DNA of 64,000 nt from an uncultured Colwellia sp. (lineage in GTDB: Bacteria; Pseudomonadota; Gammaproteobacteria; Enterobacterales; Alteromonadaceae): assembly GCA_913058145.1 (NCBI GenBank), contig CAJXQM010000006.1, forward strand, positions 1 through 64,000, in the 5' to 3' direction. Under the pieces are notes generated by a model, which was given only the letters and a program-made list of their open reading frames with translations, searched no databases and was not told the origin of the DNA. The position numbers and the translations under genes are program-made. This document shows positions 9,018 through 18,692 of this stretch, in pieces; positions within the stretch are counted from its first letter, which is position 1, and each line of letters begins with the position of its first letter.

Positions 9018-11531
9018 TTGACTTTATTTTCGCCAATAAGAATACCCCTACTGATTTCGATACTTTTTATACCAATGTCAGCTTTTGGCGATGAGAGTCT
9101 ACCCAAAAAAGATAATCATTATATTAGCCACCAAATAACCGCTAACGCTTTAGAAATTATGACTGAGCAAGGTAAGGTGAATTTGAGTTCTTATGGCGAA
9201 CAAGCAATAGAAGTACATTATCAATTAACAAAACAGCCTTTAAACTTGCTTGAGAAAAATGCAGCCAAACTCCCCTCGTTTTCAATAAAAGAAAACGCGC
9301 TAAAACAAGCATTCAATTTATCTAATAAAAATACAACGCTAGAATTTTCAATAGCTAAATTAACGGCCGTTATTACTAAATCACCTTTTAACATTGCTTT
9401 TTATAAAACTCAGGGCCAACAAAAGCAGTTACTATTAGCTGAAGAATCAGGATATTTTACTGATACAACCCGAGATAACGATAAACAACATCATGTACAA
9501 GGTTTTCGCTTTCACTTAAGTAAAAATGAAAAACTACTCGGCGGAGGTGAACGGGTATTAGGCATGGATAGACGTGGTCAACGCATGCCTTTGTATAATC
9601 GTGCTCATTACGGTTATGAAACCCAATCAGATCAAATGAATTTCAGCATACCCGCCGTATTCTCAAGTAACAAATATATCTTACTATTCGATAATTCAGC
9701 TAAAGGCTGGATGGACTTAGGAAAATCAGAAAAAAACATCATGCAATTTGAAGCCGTATCAGGTCGCATGTCTTACTTAGTTTTTTCTGGTGATACTTAC
9801 CCTGAGCTACTGAACAACTTTGTGAATGTTACCGGAAAACAACCCATGCCACCGCGTTGGGCACTCGGTAATTACGCTTCTCGCTTTGGTTATAGGTCAG
9901 AGCAAGAAGTCAGAGATACCGTTGATAAATTCATTGAACTAGACTTCCCTCTAGATGCGCTAATTCTAGATCTTTATTGGTTTGGTAAAGATATCAAAGG
10001 CCATATGGGCAACTTAGCTTGGGATAAAAAAGCATTCCCTACCCCTGAAAAAATGATGGCTGATATCAAAGCGAAAGGTGTGAATACCCTGTTAATCACA
10101 GAGCCTTTTGTATTAACTACTTCACAAAAGTGGCTCGATGCTGAACAACATCAAGCCTTAGCAAAAGCTACAGATGGTACACCCAAGCACTTTGATTTCT
10201 ATTTTGGCAATACTGGCTTAATTGATGTATTCAGTGAAAAAGGAAAAAACTGGTTTAATGACATTTATAAAACTTTACACCAGCAAGGTGTCGCAGGTTG
10301 GTGGGGCGATTTGGGTGAGCCTGAAGTACACCCTAGCGATACTTTGCACACGTTAAGCGATGGTAGCGTAGTTAATGGCGATGCCATTCATAATGTTTAT
10401 GGTCATCAATGGGCAAAAATGGTTTATGAAAACCAATTAAGTTTAGCACCAAATGAGCGTCCTTTTATTTTAATGCGATCGGGTTTTGCCGGTTCTCAAC
10501 GTTATGGCATGATCCCTTGGACTGGTGATGTTAGCCGTACATGGGGCGGACTTAAACCGCAAGTTGAATTGAGTTTACAAATGAGTGTGCTGGGGATGGC
10601 TTATACTCACTCCGATCTAGGCGGATTTGCTGGCGGAGAAACGTTTGATAAAGAAATGTATATTCGCTGGCTACAATATGGTGTTTTCCAACCGATTTAT
10701 CGCCCACACGCACAAGACAACATAGCTCCTGAAGTCGTGTTTCATGATAAAGAAACGCAAGATATTTTACGTAAATTTATCAAACTCAGATATAACTTAC
10801 TACCTTATAATTACACCTTAGCTTATCAAAATAGCACCTCTGGTATGCCATTAATGCGCCCGCTATTTTTTGAAGCCGGGCTTGACGATAAAGCGAGTTT
10901 AGCACTGATAGATAATGCCAAAAGTTATCTGTGGGGTAATGCCTTTTTAGTAACACCGGTGGTAGATCCCGGGGTGAAATCAGTATCTGTACCGTTACCT
11001 AAAGGTGTTTGGTTTGATTACTTTACTGGTCATGATGCTACAGTCAATCGGTATCAAGGAGGCCAAACCGTTGAGATTACAACTTACCTAGAAACATTGC
11101 CGGTATTAGTGCGCGCAGGTTCTTTTATTCCGATGATTAATGATATTCAATCAACAAAATTCTATAACAATAACGCGCTAAACTTACATTATTATGCTGA
11201 TGAATCAGTTAAGTCTGCAGATTATGAAATGTATGAAGATGATGGTGAAATGTTTCAAGCAAATACACAGGGGCTTTTTGAATTATTAGCCTTTAAAGCC
11301 AATCAACAAGGTGGAAAACTAAGTATTCGTTTATCAAGAAGTGATACTCATTATGTTGGTATGCCTAAAAGCAGACAAATGACATTAACCATCCATAATT
11401 GGCCAAGCCGACCAACAAAACTGCTTATTGGAGGAAAAAAAGCCACACAGTTAAGTTGGAGTCAAAAAACACAAACATTAGTCGTTAAATTTCCTTGGCA
11501 ACATCAAGCATTAACAATAGACATACAATAA
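9018..11531 (+). CDS. Exported alpha-glucosidase, GH31 family
   Basis: The protein has 837 aa and cleaves terminal alpha-linked glucose from oligosaccharides. A signal peptide is clear (a hydrophobic stretch within residues 8-23, then AFGDES). The GH31 catalytic aspartates can be placed: nucleophile D431 in GWWGDLGEPE and acid/base D504 in IPWTGDVSRTW. An N-terminal beta-sandwich precedes the barrel, and C-terminal beta domains follow. The start is probably the TTG at 9018, where a signal peptide begins (TTGACTTTATTT after GAGGATCCGCC); this choice is moderately sure. Glucokinase follows within a few bases, forming an operon. The three operator-like sites just upstream suggest control by the local LacI regulator. 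Confidence 0.9.
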   Translation: MTLFSPIRIPLLISILFIPMSAFGDESLPKKDNHYISHQITANALEIMTEQGKVNLSSYGEQAIEVHYQLTKQPLNLLEKNAAKLPSFSIKENALKQAFNLSNKNTTLEFSIAKLTAVITKSPFNIAFYKTQGQQKQLLLAEESGYFTDTTRDNDKQHHVQGFRFHLSKNEKLLGGGERVLGMDRRGQRMPLYNRAHYGYETQSDQMNFSIPAVFSSNKYILLFDNSAKGWMDLGKSEKNIMQFEAVSGRMSYLVFSGDTYPELLNNFVNVTGKQPMPPRWALGNYASRFGYRSEQEVRDTVDKFIELDFPLDALILDLYWFGKDIKGHMGNLAWDKKAFPTPEKMMADIKAKGVNTLLITEPFVLTTSQKWLDAEQHQALAKATDGTPKHFDFYFGNTGLIDVFSEKGKNWFNDIYKTLHQQGVAGWWGDLGEPEVHPSDTLHTLSDGSVVNGDAIHNVYGHQWAKMVYENQLSLAPNERPFILMRSGFAGSQRYGMIPWTGDVSRTWGGLKPQVELSLQMSVLGMAYTHSDLGGFAGGETFDKEMYIRWLQYGVFQPIYRPHAQDNIAPEVVFHDKETQDILRKFIKLRYNLLPYNYTLAYQNSTSGMPLMRPLFFEAGLDDKASLALIDNAKSYLWGNAFLVTPVVDPGVKSVSVPLPKGVWFDYFTGHDATVNRYQGGQTVEITTYLETLPVLVRAGSFIPMINDIQSTKFYNNNALNLHYYADESVKSADYEMYEDDGEMFQANTQGLFELLAFKANQQGGKLSIRLSRSDTHYVGMPKSRQMTLTIHNWPSRPTKLLIGGKKATQLSWSQKTQTLVVKFPWQHQALTIDIQ

Positions 11532-11547
11532 TTAGGTGCATCTCTCA

Positions 11548-12534
11548 ATGAATACTACCGTGAAAAAAAACATTAATTTAATTGCCGATATTGGTGGCAC
11601 TAACATTCGAATAGCAATAGCCGATGCGTCTAGCGATAATCACTTCATCGAAATGGAAACCTATCACTGTGCCGATTACGCCAGTTTAGCCGAAGTGATC
11701 GCACTATATATAGACAGTAAACAGCTAGCTGATACTACAATTAATGCCTGTTTAGCCATTGCTTGTCCTGTTGATACCAATATCATTTCAATGACTAATT
11801 TACCTTGGCAGTTTTCGCAACACACATTAAAAGAACAGTTAAACTTACATAATTTAACACTAATAAATGATTACACCGCTATTGCGATGGCTATTCCTTT
11901 ATTAAATGACTCGCAAAAAGTAAAAGTGGGTGGCGGTGATGTTACTCCAAATGCACCGATTGCGGTATGCGGTCCAGGTACTGGGCTGGGTGTTGCCAAT
12001 TTAGTCCCTATATCTATTTCGGGAGTGAATAAATGGCACTGTTTTAGTGGTGAAGGTGGTCATGTAGATTTTGCTGCTGTTGACGACATTGACATCAAAA
12101 TTTTACAACAATTAAAAAATATTAAAGCACGGGTTTCCTATGAACAATTACTTTCTGGCTACGGTTTAGTACAAATATATCAAGCCTTATGTATTATTAA
12201 TGATCATCCCGGCGATAAGCTTTCGGCCGCAGAAATAAGCGCAAAGGCACTATCAAATTCGTGCGTTATTTGCCAACAAACACTCGCTCAATTTTGTAAA
12301 ATACTCGGAAGTTTTGCCGGTAACTTGGCATTAACGATGAATAGTCAGGGTGGTGTTTATATCGCTGGCGGCATTGTGCCACGATTTATTGATTACCTTA
12401 AAAATAGTGTTTTTAGAGAACGTTTTGAAGCCAAAGGAAGGCTATCCCATATAACGCAAAGAGCACCTACTTATATTATAACTGAAGAACAACCTGGCCT
12501 GCTTGGTGCAGCTGCTTATCTGTTACAACAGTAG
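11548..12534 (+). CDS. glk: Glucokinase
   Basis: The protein has 328 aa and phosphorylates glucose with ATP to glucose 6-phosphate, the entry to glycolysis for glucose released by the glucosidases. The family signatures are present: phosphate-binding IADIGGTNIRIA at the N terminus, CGPGTGLGVANL in the middle, GEGGHVDF with the sugar-binding region, and YIAGGI near the C terminus. I chose the ATG at 11548 because AGGTG at 11534-11538 sits at a good distance; a GTG at 11536 would add four residues. The gene lies 16 bases after the GH31 gene and is probably co-transcribed. It is of the E. coli Glk type, not the ROK type. Confidence 0.92.
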   Translation: MNTTVKKNINLIADIGGTNIRIAIADASSDNHFIEMETYHCADYASLAEVIALYIDSKQLADTTINACLAIACPVDTNIISMTNLPWQFSQHTLKEQLNLHNLTLINDYTAIAMAIPLLNDSQKVKVGGGDVTPNAPIAVCGPGTGLGVANLVPISISGVNKWHCFSGEGGHVDFAAVDDIDIKILQQLKNIKARVSYEQLLSGYGLVQIYQALCIINDHPGDKLSAAEISAKALSNSCVICQQTLAQFCKILGSFAGNLALTMNSQGGVYIAGGIVPRFIDYLKNSVFRERFEAKGRLSHITQRAPTYIITEEQPGLLGAAAYLLQQ

Positions 12535-12555
12535 ATAACTGGAAAAAATTGCGAC

Positions 12556-12569
12556 TGAATACGTATGTA
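12556..12569. promoter_or_regulatory. LacI-family operator-like palindrome before the transporter gene
   Basis: The sequence tgaatacgtatgta has the same core (ATACGTAT) as the three sites at 8.87-8.95 kb. It lies 195 bases before the transporter start, in the glucokinase-transporter gap, which places the transporter in the same probable regulon. Confidence 0.68.
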
Positions 12570-12763
12570 ATGGATAGCTGTTCTTTGCCATAATCGGTAT
12601 ATTGAGGATATTGAAAATGCGATTAAATACTTTCAATTCACCCTTTGTTTGATAATGACTAAGACATTTTTGATCATAAGCATTCAAGTTTTAATACGCT
12701 GTAATCGCTGATTGGTAGCGTACTTTTTTCAAACTAAATGATCTTACTATAAGAGTCCTCAAT

Positions 12764-14254
12764 ATGACCACGACTGATACCGATAAAAATATGAATATAA
12801 GCCAGAAAAAACCACATTTAAGCTTCTGGCAAATTTGGAATGTTAGCTTTGGTTTTTTGGGGGTGCAATTTGGCTTCGCTTTGCAAAATGCCAATGCCAG
12901 CCGAATATTATCAGACTTAGGCGCTGACCTTCATTCCTTATCACTTTTCTGGTTAGTCGCCCCTATCATGGGATTACTCATTCAGCCATTGGTTGGTTCA
13001 GCCTCAGATAGAACATGGAGCCGATTAGGTCGCCGCAACCCTTATATTTTAGCGGGTGGTATCGCAGCGGCAATTGGCATGTTATTAATGCCAAACTCAG
13101 CCACTTTGGCTAGCTTTATCACGCCACTATTTTTTGGCGCTATGATGCTCGCATTAATGGACGCTTCTTTTAATTTAGCTTTTCAACCGTTTCGCGCTTT
13201 AGTCTCTGATATGGTGCCTTCAGAACAACGTAATGTCGGTTACTCTATTCAATCTTTTTTAATTAATATTGGCGCAGTTTTTGGGTCTATTTTGCCTTTT
13301 GTACTAACGAATGTGATTGGTTTAGAAAATACAGCTGGTGCAGGCTCAGTGGCTCCATCGGTTATTTGGGCATTTTATATTGGCGCTTCAGTGATGTTAG
13401 GTTCTGTTTTATGGACAGTATTTAGAACCAAGGAGTATGCTCCCGGTACTCATGGTTTAGCACCATTAGAAAAAAGTGATCTTGAACGATCTCTTGGTGA
13501 GAAGTTATCAGAATTTTTTGGTTTAATGAAAACCATGCCAATCACCATGAAACGCTTGGCCATTGTGCAGTTTTTCTCTTGGTTTGCTTTATTTATTATG
13601 TGGGTTTATACCATGCCCGCTATCGCCCAACATATTTGGGATATAGATGCCAAATGGTTTGACCCACATTATTTAGAATCTGTTGGCACCATCCCAGAGC
13701 ATATAGCTAAAGCAAAAGGTACCGCTGGCGATTGGGTTGGTATCATCTTCGCTGCTTACTCTTTTTTTGCCGCTATCGCCTCATTATTTATGGCAAAAAT
13801 AGCTAACAAAATTGGCCGTAAGTTAACTTACTCATTGTCATTATTTGCTGGTGGTATTGGCTATTTAAGTATCATGTGGATGCAGAACCCGGAACTAACT
13901 ATAGTTAATTTAGCTATTACTCAAATTGAAGTGCCACAGGGTGCCGTATCATTATTCTTGCCGATGGTAGGTATAGGTATGGCTTGGGCTGCTATTTTGG
14001 CTATGCCTTATGCTATTTTGGCTGGCTCTTTACCCGTAAAACAAACTGGTGTTTACATGGGGATTTTCAATTTTACTATTGCCGCACCGCAAATTGTTTC
14101 AGGTATTTTTGCCGGTTGGATTTTAACAGCTGTATTTGATAACCACGCTATCTACATTATTATGCTAGCTGGCATTTCAATGATTTTGGCAGCATTGTCG
14201 GTATACTTTGTTAAAGATGGTGTGGAAGAGAAAACAACCGTGAGTAATAATTAA
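12764..14254 (+). CDS. MFS sugar transporter, maltose/sucrose (SLC45/GPH-like) type
   Basis: The protein has 496 aa with about twelve hydrophobic segments, so it is an inner-membrane secondary transporter. The loop motif DRTWSRLGRRNPYIL near residues 82-96 is the signature of the SLC45-like/GPH branch that carries sucrose or maltose with cations. The insert around residues 285-315 (HIWDIDAKWFDPHYLES) is a loop seen in bacterial maltose-type members. The gene stands between glucokinase and the regulator and is preceded by an operator-like site, so import of maltose or maltodextrin is the likely role. A strong terminator follows. An alternative start at the Met at residue 10 is possible. Confidence 0.88.
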   Translation: MTTTDTDKNMNISQKKPHLSFWQIWNVSFGFLGVQFGFALQNANASRILSDLGADLHSLSLFWLVAPIMGLLIQPLVGSASDRTWSRLGRRNPYILAGGIAAAIGMLLMPNSATLASFITPLFFGAMMLALMDASFNLAFQPFRALVSDMVPSEQRNVGYSIQSFLINIGAVFGSILPFVLTNVIGLENTAGAGSVAPSVIWAFYIGASVMLGSVLWTVFRTKEYAPGTHGLAPLEKSDLERSLGEKLSEFFGLMKTMPITMKRLAIVQFFSWFALFIMWVYTMPAIAQHIWDIDAKWFDPHYLESVGTIPEHIAKAKGTAGDWVGIIFAAYSFFAAIASLFMAKIANKIGRKLTYSLSLFAGGIGYLSIMWMQNPELTIVNLAITQIEVPQGAVSLFLPMVGIGMAWAAILAMPYAILAGSLPVKQTGVYMGIFNFTIAAPQIVSGIFAGWILTAVFDNHAIYIIMLAGISMILAALSVYFVKDGVEEKTTVSNN

Positions 14255-14289
14255 ATAACGGCATAACAGTACTTTCAGCTTAAAAGACT

Positions 14290-14319
14290 AAAAGGACGCT
14301 TTAATAGCGTCCTTTTTTT
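14290..14319. terminator. Terminator between transporter and LacI-type regulator genes
   Basis: A 10-bp perfect stem AAAGGACGCT/AGCGTCCTTT with a 5-base loop is followed by T residues on the + strand and flanked by A residues on the other side. It can serve both convergent genes. Confidence 0.88.
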
Positions 14320-14359
14320 GAAGTGATTTTGACAAGTTTTCGTTCAACTTACTGCCTAC

Positions 14360-15382
14360 CTAGCTCCCGCAGGACTTTCTAATAACCAGTTCTGGAGATA
14401 TTAGCGTTGTTGACGTTTCCTCACCATTGATAGATTCAAGCAACGTATTCACTAATAACTCACCTGCTAATATTGTATCTTGCTTAACCGTTGTTAATGG
14501 CGGAAAGGTAAAGCTAGCAATAGCGATGTCATCAAAGCCAACCACGGCAACTTGCTCTGGAATTGAAATATCATGTTCTTTTAATGCTCGCATAGCGCCA
14601 ATAGCAATTAAGTCACTAGCCGCACAGATAGCATCAAATTTCTCGCCACTTTCAATCAACTCACAAGCGGCATCATAACCCGCTTCTTCAGTATAAAAAG
14701 CATTGAATTGGGCATTTTTATTGATAATCAGATTATGGTTTTTTAGCGCTTGGCAATGCCCTTTATAACGGTCAAAGAACTCAGGAGCATGACTTGAAGC
14801 ACTACCTAAAAAAGCAAAGTGTTTTTTACCTTGCTTGATAACATGTTCGGTAATTTCTCTACCACCAAGAAAGTTATCACAACCAATAGAAACAACAGGC
14901 AAGTCTTTTACTTCTGCGCCCCAACGAACAAAGTGTGTACCTTGTTCATTTAACTTTATTAATTTTTCTTCAAAATCAACATAATCACCATAGCCTAATA
15001 AGATCAAACCATCAGCTTTGTTACTGTCTTCAAAGTCGGCATGCCAATCGTTACTCGCTTGTTGAAATGAGACTAATAAATCATAACCTTTAACGGCACA
15101 AGCACGCGTTATACTACCTAACATTGAGAGAAAGAAAGGGTTAATAGCTGAATCATCACTAGTGGGATCTTCAAACAACAACAACGCAATGGTGTCACAA
15201 TGTTGTGAGCGTAAATTACTGGCGTTTTTATCCACCTTATAATTCAACTCTTTAGCAATAGCCTGAATTTTTAGTCTGGTTGCTTCGTTAACCAAAGGGC
15301 TATTACGTAAAGCTCTAGAGACGGTAGATTGAGAAACACCTGCCTGGTAGGCAATATCAAAAGAAGTCGCTTTTTCTTTCAC
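14360..15382 (-). CDS. LacI-family transcriptional regulator, probable regulator of the glucan cluster
   Basis: The protein has 340 aa. The N-terminal helix-turn-helix (SFDIAYQAGVSQSTVSRAL, about residues 7-25) and the hinge region LRSQHCDTIALLL are followed by a periplasmic-binding-protein-like sensor with DGLILLGYGD and the late VVGFDDIAIASF, all standard for LacI/GalR proteins. Translation starts at a GTG with AGAGG about 8 bases upstream. The gene is convergent with the transporter. The palindromic CG-centred sites in the cluster are the form expected of LacI-family operators, so it is probably the local repressor responding to maltose or glucose; the effector is not known from sequence. 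No operator copy is seen before its own gene. Confidence 0.9.
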   Translation of the reverse strand: MKEKATSFDIAYQAGVSQSTVSRALRNSPLVNEATRLKIQAIAKELNYKVDKNASNLRSQHCDTIALLLFEDPTSDDSAINPFFLSMLGSITRACAVKGYDLLVSFQQASNDWHADFEDSNKADGLILLGYGDYVDFEEKLIKLNEQGTHFVRWGAEVKDLPVVSIGCDNFLGGREITEHVIKQGKKHFAFLGSASSHAPEFFDRYKGHCQALKNHNLIINKNAQFNAFYTEEAGYDAACELIESGEKFDAICAASDLIAIGAMRALKEHDISIPEQVAVVGFDDIAIASFTFPPLTTVKQDTILAGELLVNTLLESINGEETSTTLISPELVIRKSCGS

Positions 15383-15668
15383 GTGAATAACCTCTAAACA
15401 ATGCGTTCAAAAACGAAGATAACAAGAATATACCTGAGCAATCAAGAGAAGTATATAGAGTGTCTTCCAACCTTAATAGCAAGATCATTATAAATTGAAC
15501 TTTTACAAAAAAGGGATCATAGATTAATACATAATATAACATAACCTTGACACCCAATTTAAAGCACTACTTTTATGTGGTGCATCAATTTACATAAAAT
15601 ATACTCATAGCTATGGAAGCTTGTGGAAGCTTAAATTATTAGGCTAAATTTATTCAAGGTATAAAGTT

Positions 15669-15699
15669 TGACCCTGTAACAAAATCTGTTACAGGGTCA
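15669..15699. repeat. Perfect 13-bp inverted repeat (hairpin)
   Basis: The arms tgaccctgtaaca and tgttacagggtca enclose the loop AAATC. There is no T-run typical of a terminator on the + strand. The role is unknown; it could be part of a dispersed repeat or an element end. Confidence 0.75.
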
Positions 15700-16104
15700 T
15701 TAAATCTCCTTCAATATGTTAAATATTTTGTTAGTCACCAGATAAATGACAACGTTACTTCAACTCTACTTACGATTTACTCATAAATACTATGGCGTTA
15801 AGTGCCCCTGAGCGAGATAGAAATTAATTTGTAATACCCATAAATGCATATTAATCGAATGTCCGCTTTCCGCATTTTCAATTAAATTTGAGTTTCATTT
15901 TCAATATGAAATTTAGCAAAACTTGATTATCTAATATAGGACAGCTTAGTCGGATCTCTTGTCGTTAGATAAGGCTAAGCTAACTTCCGCTTTCGTATCT
16001 TTGCTGACGTTAACTCTGCTAGTTTATTGAACAATCAAAATGTTGTTATCGCTAGAACGGCTTTCTTAGCTACAGGCATTAGCCAATTAACAATATATTT
16101 GCCA

Positions 16105-16148
16105 GACAATTAAGACAATTAAGACAATTAAGACAATTAAGACATTAA
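16105..16148. repeat. Tandem 9-bp repeats (GACAATTAA) with a degenerate last copy
   Basis: Four exact copies of GACAATTAA run from 16105 to 16140, followed by GACATTAA. The repeat edge also forms the left arm of a 14-bp inverted repeat (TAAGACATTAATAC at 16138-16151, partner at 16204-16217). The arrangement resembles an iteron array near the replication-type gene of the element. Confidence 0.8.
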
Positions 16149-16302
16149 TACAGGGGGTCCCCACCCACAGAAATAAAAATATAGGTATCTGTATAGGTAT
16201 AGTGTATTAATGTCTTAATATATACAATAAAGCCTTGTAAGGCCTACCAGTATTGGGTTTGCAGATTAATACAATCCTGTCTTAAAACGTCTTAATTAAA
16301 TA

Positions 16303-16328
16303 AAAAAAGCCAAACACAAAGCTTGGCT
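16303..16328 (-). terminator. Terminator of the leftward element operon
   Basis: Read on the minus strand, AGCCAA and TTGGCT form a short stem followed by seven T residues, just after the stop of the primase-like gene. The stem is only about 6 bp, so efficiency may be modest. Confidence 0.65.
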
Positions 16329-16337
16329 AAAACTTAT

Positions 16338-18692
16338 CTACTCACCTTTACAAATATTTGAGACTAAAACCGCCTTACTATCAGCACATTGAGATGCAAT
16401 GCCTTGAGATATGAGCGCATCTATTACAGCTTTTTGCTCATACAGATTTAGCTTTGAATATTTCCTGCTCTTTTTTCCTAGTTGTGATTTATAAACTAAA
16501 GGTGATTTTTCAAATACTGTAGTTACTTGTTTGAGTGCTTGCCCTGTTGAATGCAACCCGTCCATATTACCCTCGTGAGCGGTCAAAGCTGCCGCTCTAT
16601 GGTAAAGTCCAACACGTACATTAAATGCAGTCCTTATGTCGCTGGCGCTCATTTCAAAGCGTTTATCAGATAAGGCAATTAATGCAGCAAATTTAATAGA
16701 TTGTTCACCTAGCCGCCCCCCCAATAAAGGATCCTTTCTTTTTATAGGCTCTGCAAATTCTTGATCAAGTTTTTTGAATTCGACATATCCTTCGTTGCTG
16801 AATGTTATGGTTTTGTCCAATTGCATTTTAACCCAAGCTATGAAGTTCACTAATTCATCTTTTGGATCGTATATTAGCCCGTCATATATTTTTTGTGGTA
16901 ACTTCTGCTCACCTACAAACATAATCCATCGGTTATATGCACCACTATTAGCCTGTTCTAGTGTCATGGTCTCAAACATAGCTTCTCCCGTACTAGTGGC
17001 TAAAATGCTTACTCTAGGATTTTTGACTGGCTTGTATTGGGTTGTAACTGCATTTCCCGGTTCAATAGTAGATAAGGCCTTAGTGTACAGCTGCATGAAG
17101 TAACCAAGTGCAGCTTGTTTGGTGCTGTCTCTGTGGCTCAATTTCAACCATTCAGCAAACTCATCAGATAAAAAGTATACCGAGCGATTTTTTTCTAATA
17201 TTTGGTGAATACCTTGTGCGCTTGCTGGGGCCGAATAACTAAACCGTACATTATTTAGCATGCCAGTCATTACTTTCTTGGATTTAGAATCTAAAATTTC
17301 AGCGGGTTTTCTTAAGTCCTCTTTGCCGAAACCAGTAGGGGCTAAAACCATGTAATACTCGTTCAGTCCCAAACCATCACGCGATTCGATGGTGATATTA
17401 GTTTGAGCAAAGGCTGTTAATGTTGATAGGGCCGTTATCCCAGCCGTTGCGACTGAGGGATATGTCATACGATTAAGAATAAACTCCTGTATTTTGCCTA
17501 ATTGATAAGGCAAGTTGAGTAATTCCTCTGGGTAATCGGGTAAAACGAAAGCCTTTTTAGTGTCTTTTTTAGCTTCTACCTTTACCGTTTCAAAATCATC
17601 AACACTAACACTGTCTTTTTGTTCCATGTATTCTTTTTGTCTGCTTTTCTGCCCATCAGGATCTATTAAATCCAACTCAGTTTTTAGAGCTAAACTAACA
17701 TTACCGTCATACAACCAATAGACAAGCACGTCAAAGGTATCACCGTACCAACAAACACCCTCTTTATAGCTCCCCATAGTGTCACAACCATGGAATGATA
17801 CCCATCGCTCATCATTTTCTTTGGTGGTATATAAACCATGACCATCTGGTGTCGTGGTGTTAGGTGAGCCGTATGCTTTGCCGTTATAGTCATAACCAAA
17901 ACGTACTAATGTATCGTGTAAATTATAAAAATTATTTATCGTATCAATGCCGCTTACATCAGGCGGGCTCAATGATGCTCTTGGTATATCATTTTGAGCC
18001 AGTTTGAGCGCTTGTTTCATTAGTTTTATTTGTTCTTGTTGTTTAATTTGTTTTTTATCTCGTGCTATTTCGTCCTTTATCTTCTGTGGTAAAGCTTGAG
18101 AATCTAATATTGGTTTATCTTCTATTACCTTGTATTCGTAATGGCGAACTTGCCCCTCAACATCACTTTCAATGAGAAATGGGTTGTTAGGTAAGAATAG
18201 TACTTGTTGAACTCTAGTAGCTGATTTATCACCATTGCAAAGAGAGCATAATGCTTTCTGCATCTCTAGCCATGTATTAGCATCAACTTCTTCCATTAGT
18301 GGGATAATGACGCGCCAACGATTACCTTGTAATTTTCCTTTCTTATCCCTGCAAGATGAAGCACTCGAATAAGCAATAAAGGAAGAGGAACACATATCAC
18401 TAATTAGGCTAACAACCTCATCAAGCGAGTAGTGAACATCATCAATATCAATCCAACAACTATTAAAGGAGTCATGAAGTAATACGGCATCTTTAGTTTT
18501 TGTACCGCTTGTTTGAACAGCTAAACAACTAGCTGTTGTTTTTGTCAGCTCTTGAGGGGTATATAGGTCTTCTTTGAGCATCGCCCATGTATAAGAGATA
18601 TTGGAAGATGCATTAGTAACTTGGTTGTATTTGTGACCTAATACCTTTTCATCAATGTTGCTTATTGAGGGTAATGTTTTAAGATTGCTCAT
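16338..18692 (-). CDS. Primase/DUF3987-type protein of an integrated element
   Basis: The protein has 784 aa and probably serves replication of the mobile element. The N-terminal part (about residues 70-190: CWIDIDDVHYS, SSASSCRDKKGK, GNRWRVIIPLMEE) resembles the primase-like domain of phage and plasmid replication proteins, with acidic residues in DIDD. The second half starts LPDYPEELLNLPYQLGKIQEF and matches DUF3987, including a P-loop-like APTGFGKE at residues 451-458 and YFLSDEFAEWLKL, which may hold the Walker B acid. Such proteins occur in P4-like satellites and integrative elements. It is the last gene of a leftward operon and overlaps the upstream small gene by 4 bases. Family assignment is by pattern, so details of activity are inference. 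Confidence 0.72.
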   Translation of the reverse strand: MSNLKTLPSISNIDEKVLGHKYNQVTNASSNISYTWAMLKEDLYTPQELTKTTASCLAVQTSGTKTKDAVLLHDSFNSCWIDIDDVHYSLDEVVSLISDMCSSSFIAYSSASSCRDKKGKLQGNRWRVIIPLMEEVDANTWLEMQKALCSLCNGDKSATRVQQVLFLPNNPFLIESDVEGQVRHYEYKVIEDKPILDSQALPQKIKDEIARDKKQIKQQEQIKLMKQALKLAQNDIPRASLSPPDVSGIDTINNFYNLHDTLVRFGYDYNGKAYGSPNTTTPDGHGLYTTKENDERWVSFHGCDTMGSYKEGVCWYGDTFDVLVYWLYDGNVSLALKTELDLIDPDGQKSRQKEYMEQKDSVSVDDFETVKVEAKKDTKKAFVLPDYPEELLNLPYQLGKIQEFILNRMTYPSVATAGITALSTLTAFAQTNITIESRDGLGLNEYYMVLAPTGFGKEDLRKPAEILDSKSKKVMTGMLNNVRFSYSAPASAQGIHQILEKNRSVYFLSDEFAEWLKLSHRDSTKQAALGYFMQLYTKALSTIEPGNAVTTQYKPVKNPRVSILATSTGEAMFETMTLEQANSGAYNRWIMFVGEQKLPQKIYDGLIYDPKDELVNFIAWVKMQLDKTITFSNEGYVEFKKLDQEFAEPIKRKDPLLGGRLGEQSIKFAALIALSDKRFEMSASDIRTAFNVRVGLYHRAAALTAHEGNMDGLHSTGQALKQVTTVFEKSPLVYKSQLGKKSRKYSKLNLYEQKAVIDALISQGIASQCADSKAVLVSNICKGE

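Larger units (their letters stand above)
15383..16337. other. Non-coding stretch at the left side of the integrated element
   Basis: No convincing gene is seen in these 955 bases. They hold a 13-bp inverted repeat at 15669-15699, four tandem 9-bp repeats at 16105-16140, a 14-bp inverted repeat at 16138-16217, and a terminator for the leftward operon at 16303-16328. The left end of the element should be somewhere here, but no tRNA copy matching the fragment at 21.3 kb is visible. Confidence 0.6.

Noticed and set aside
16105..16148. Tandem repeats as a CRISPR array
   Set aside because: The repeats are 9 bases, adjacent, and lack spacers, and there are no cas genes.
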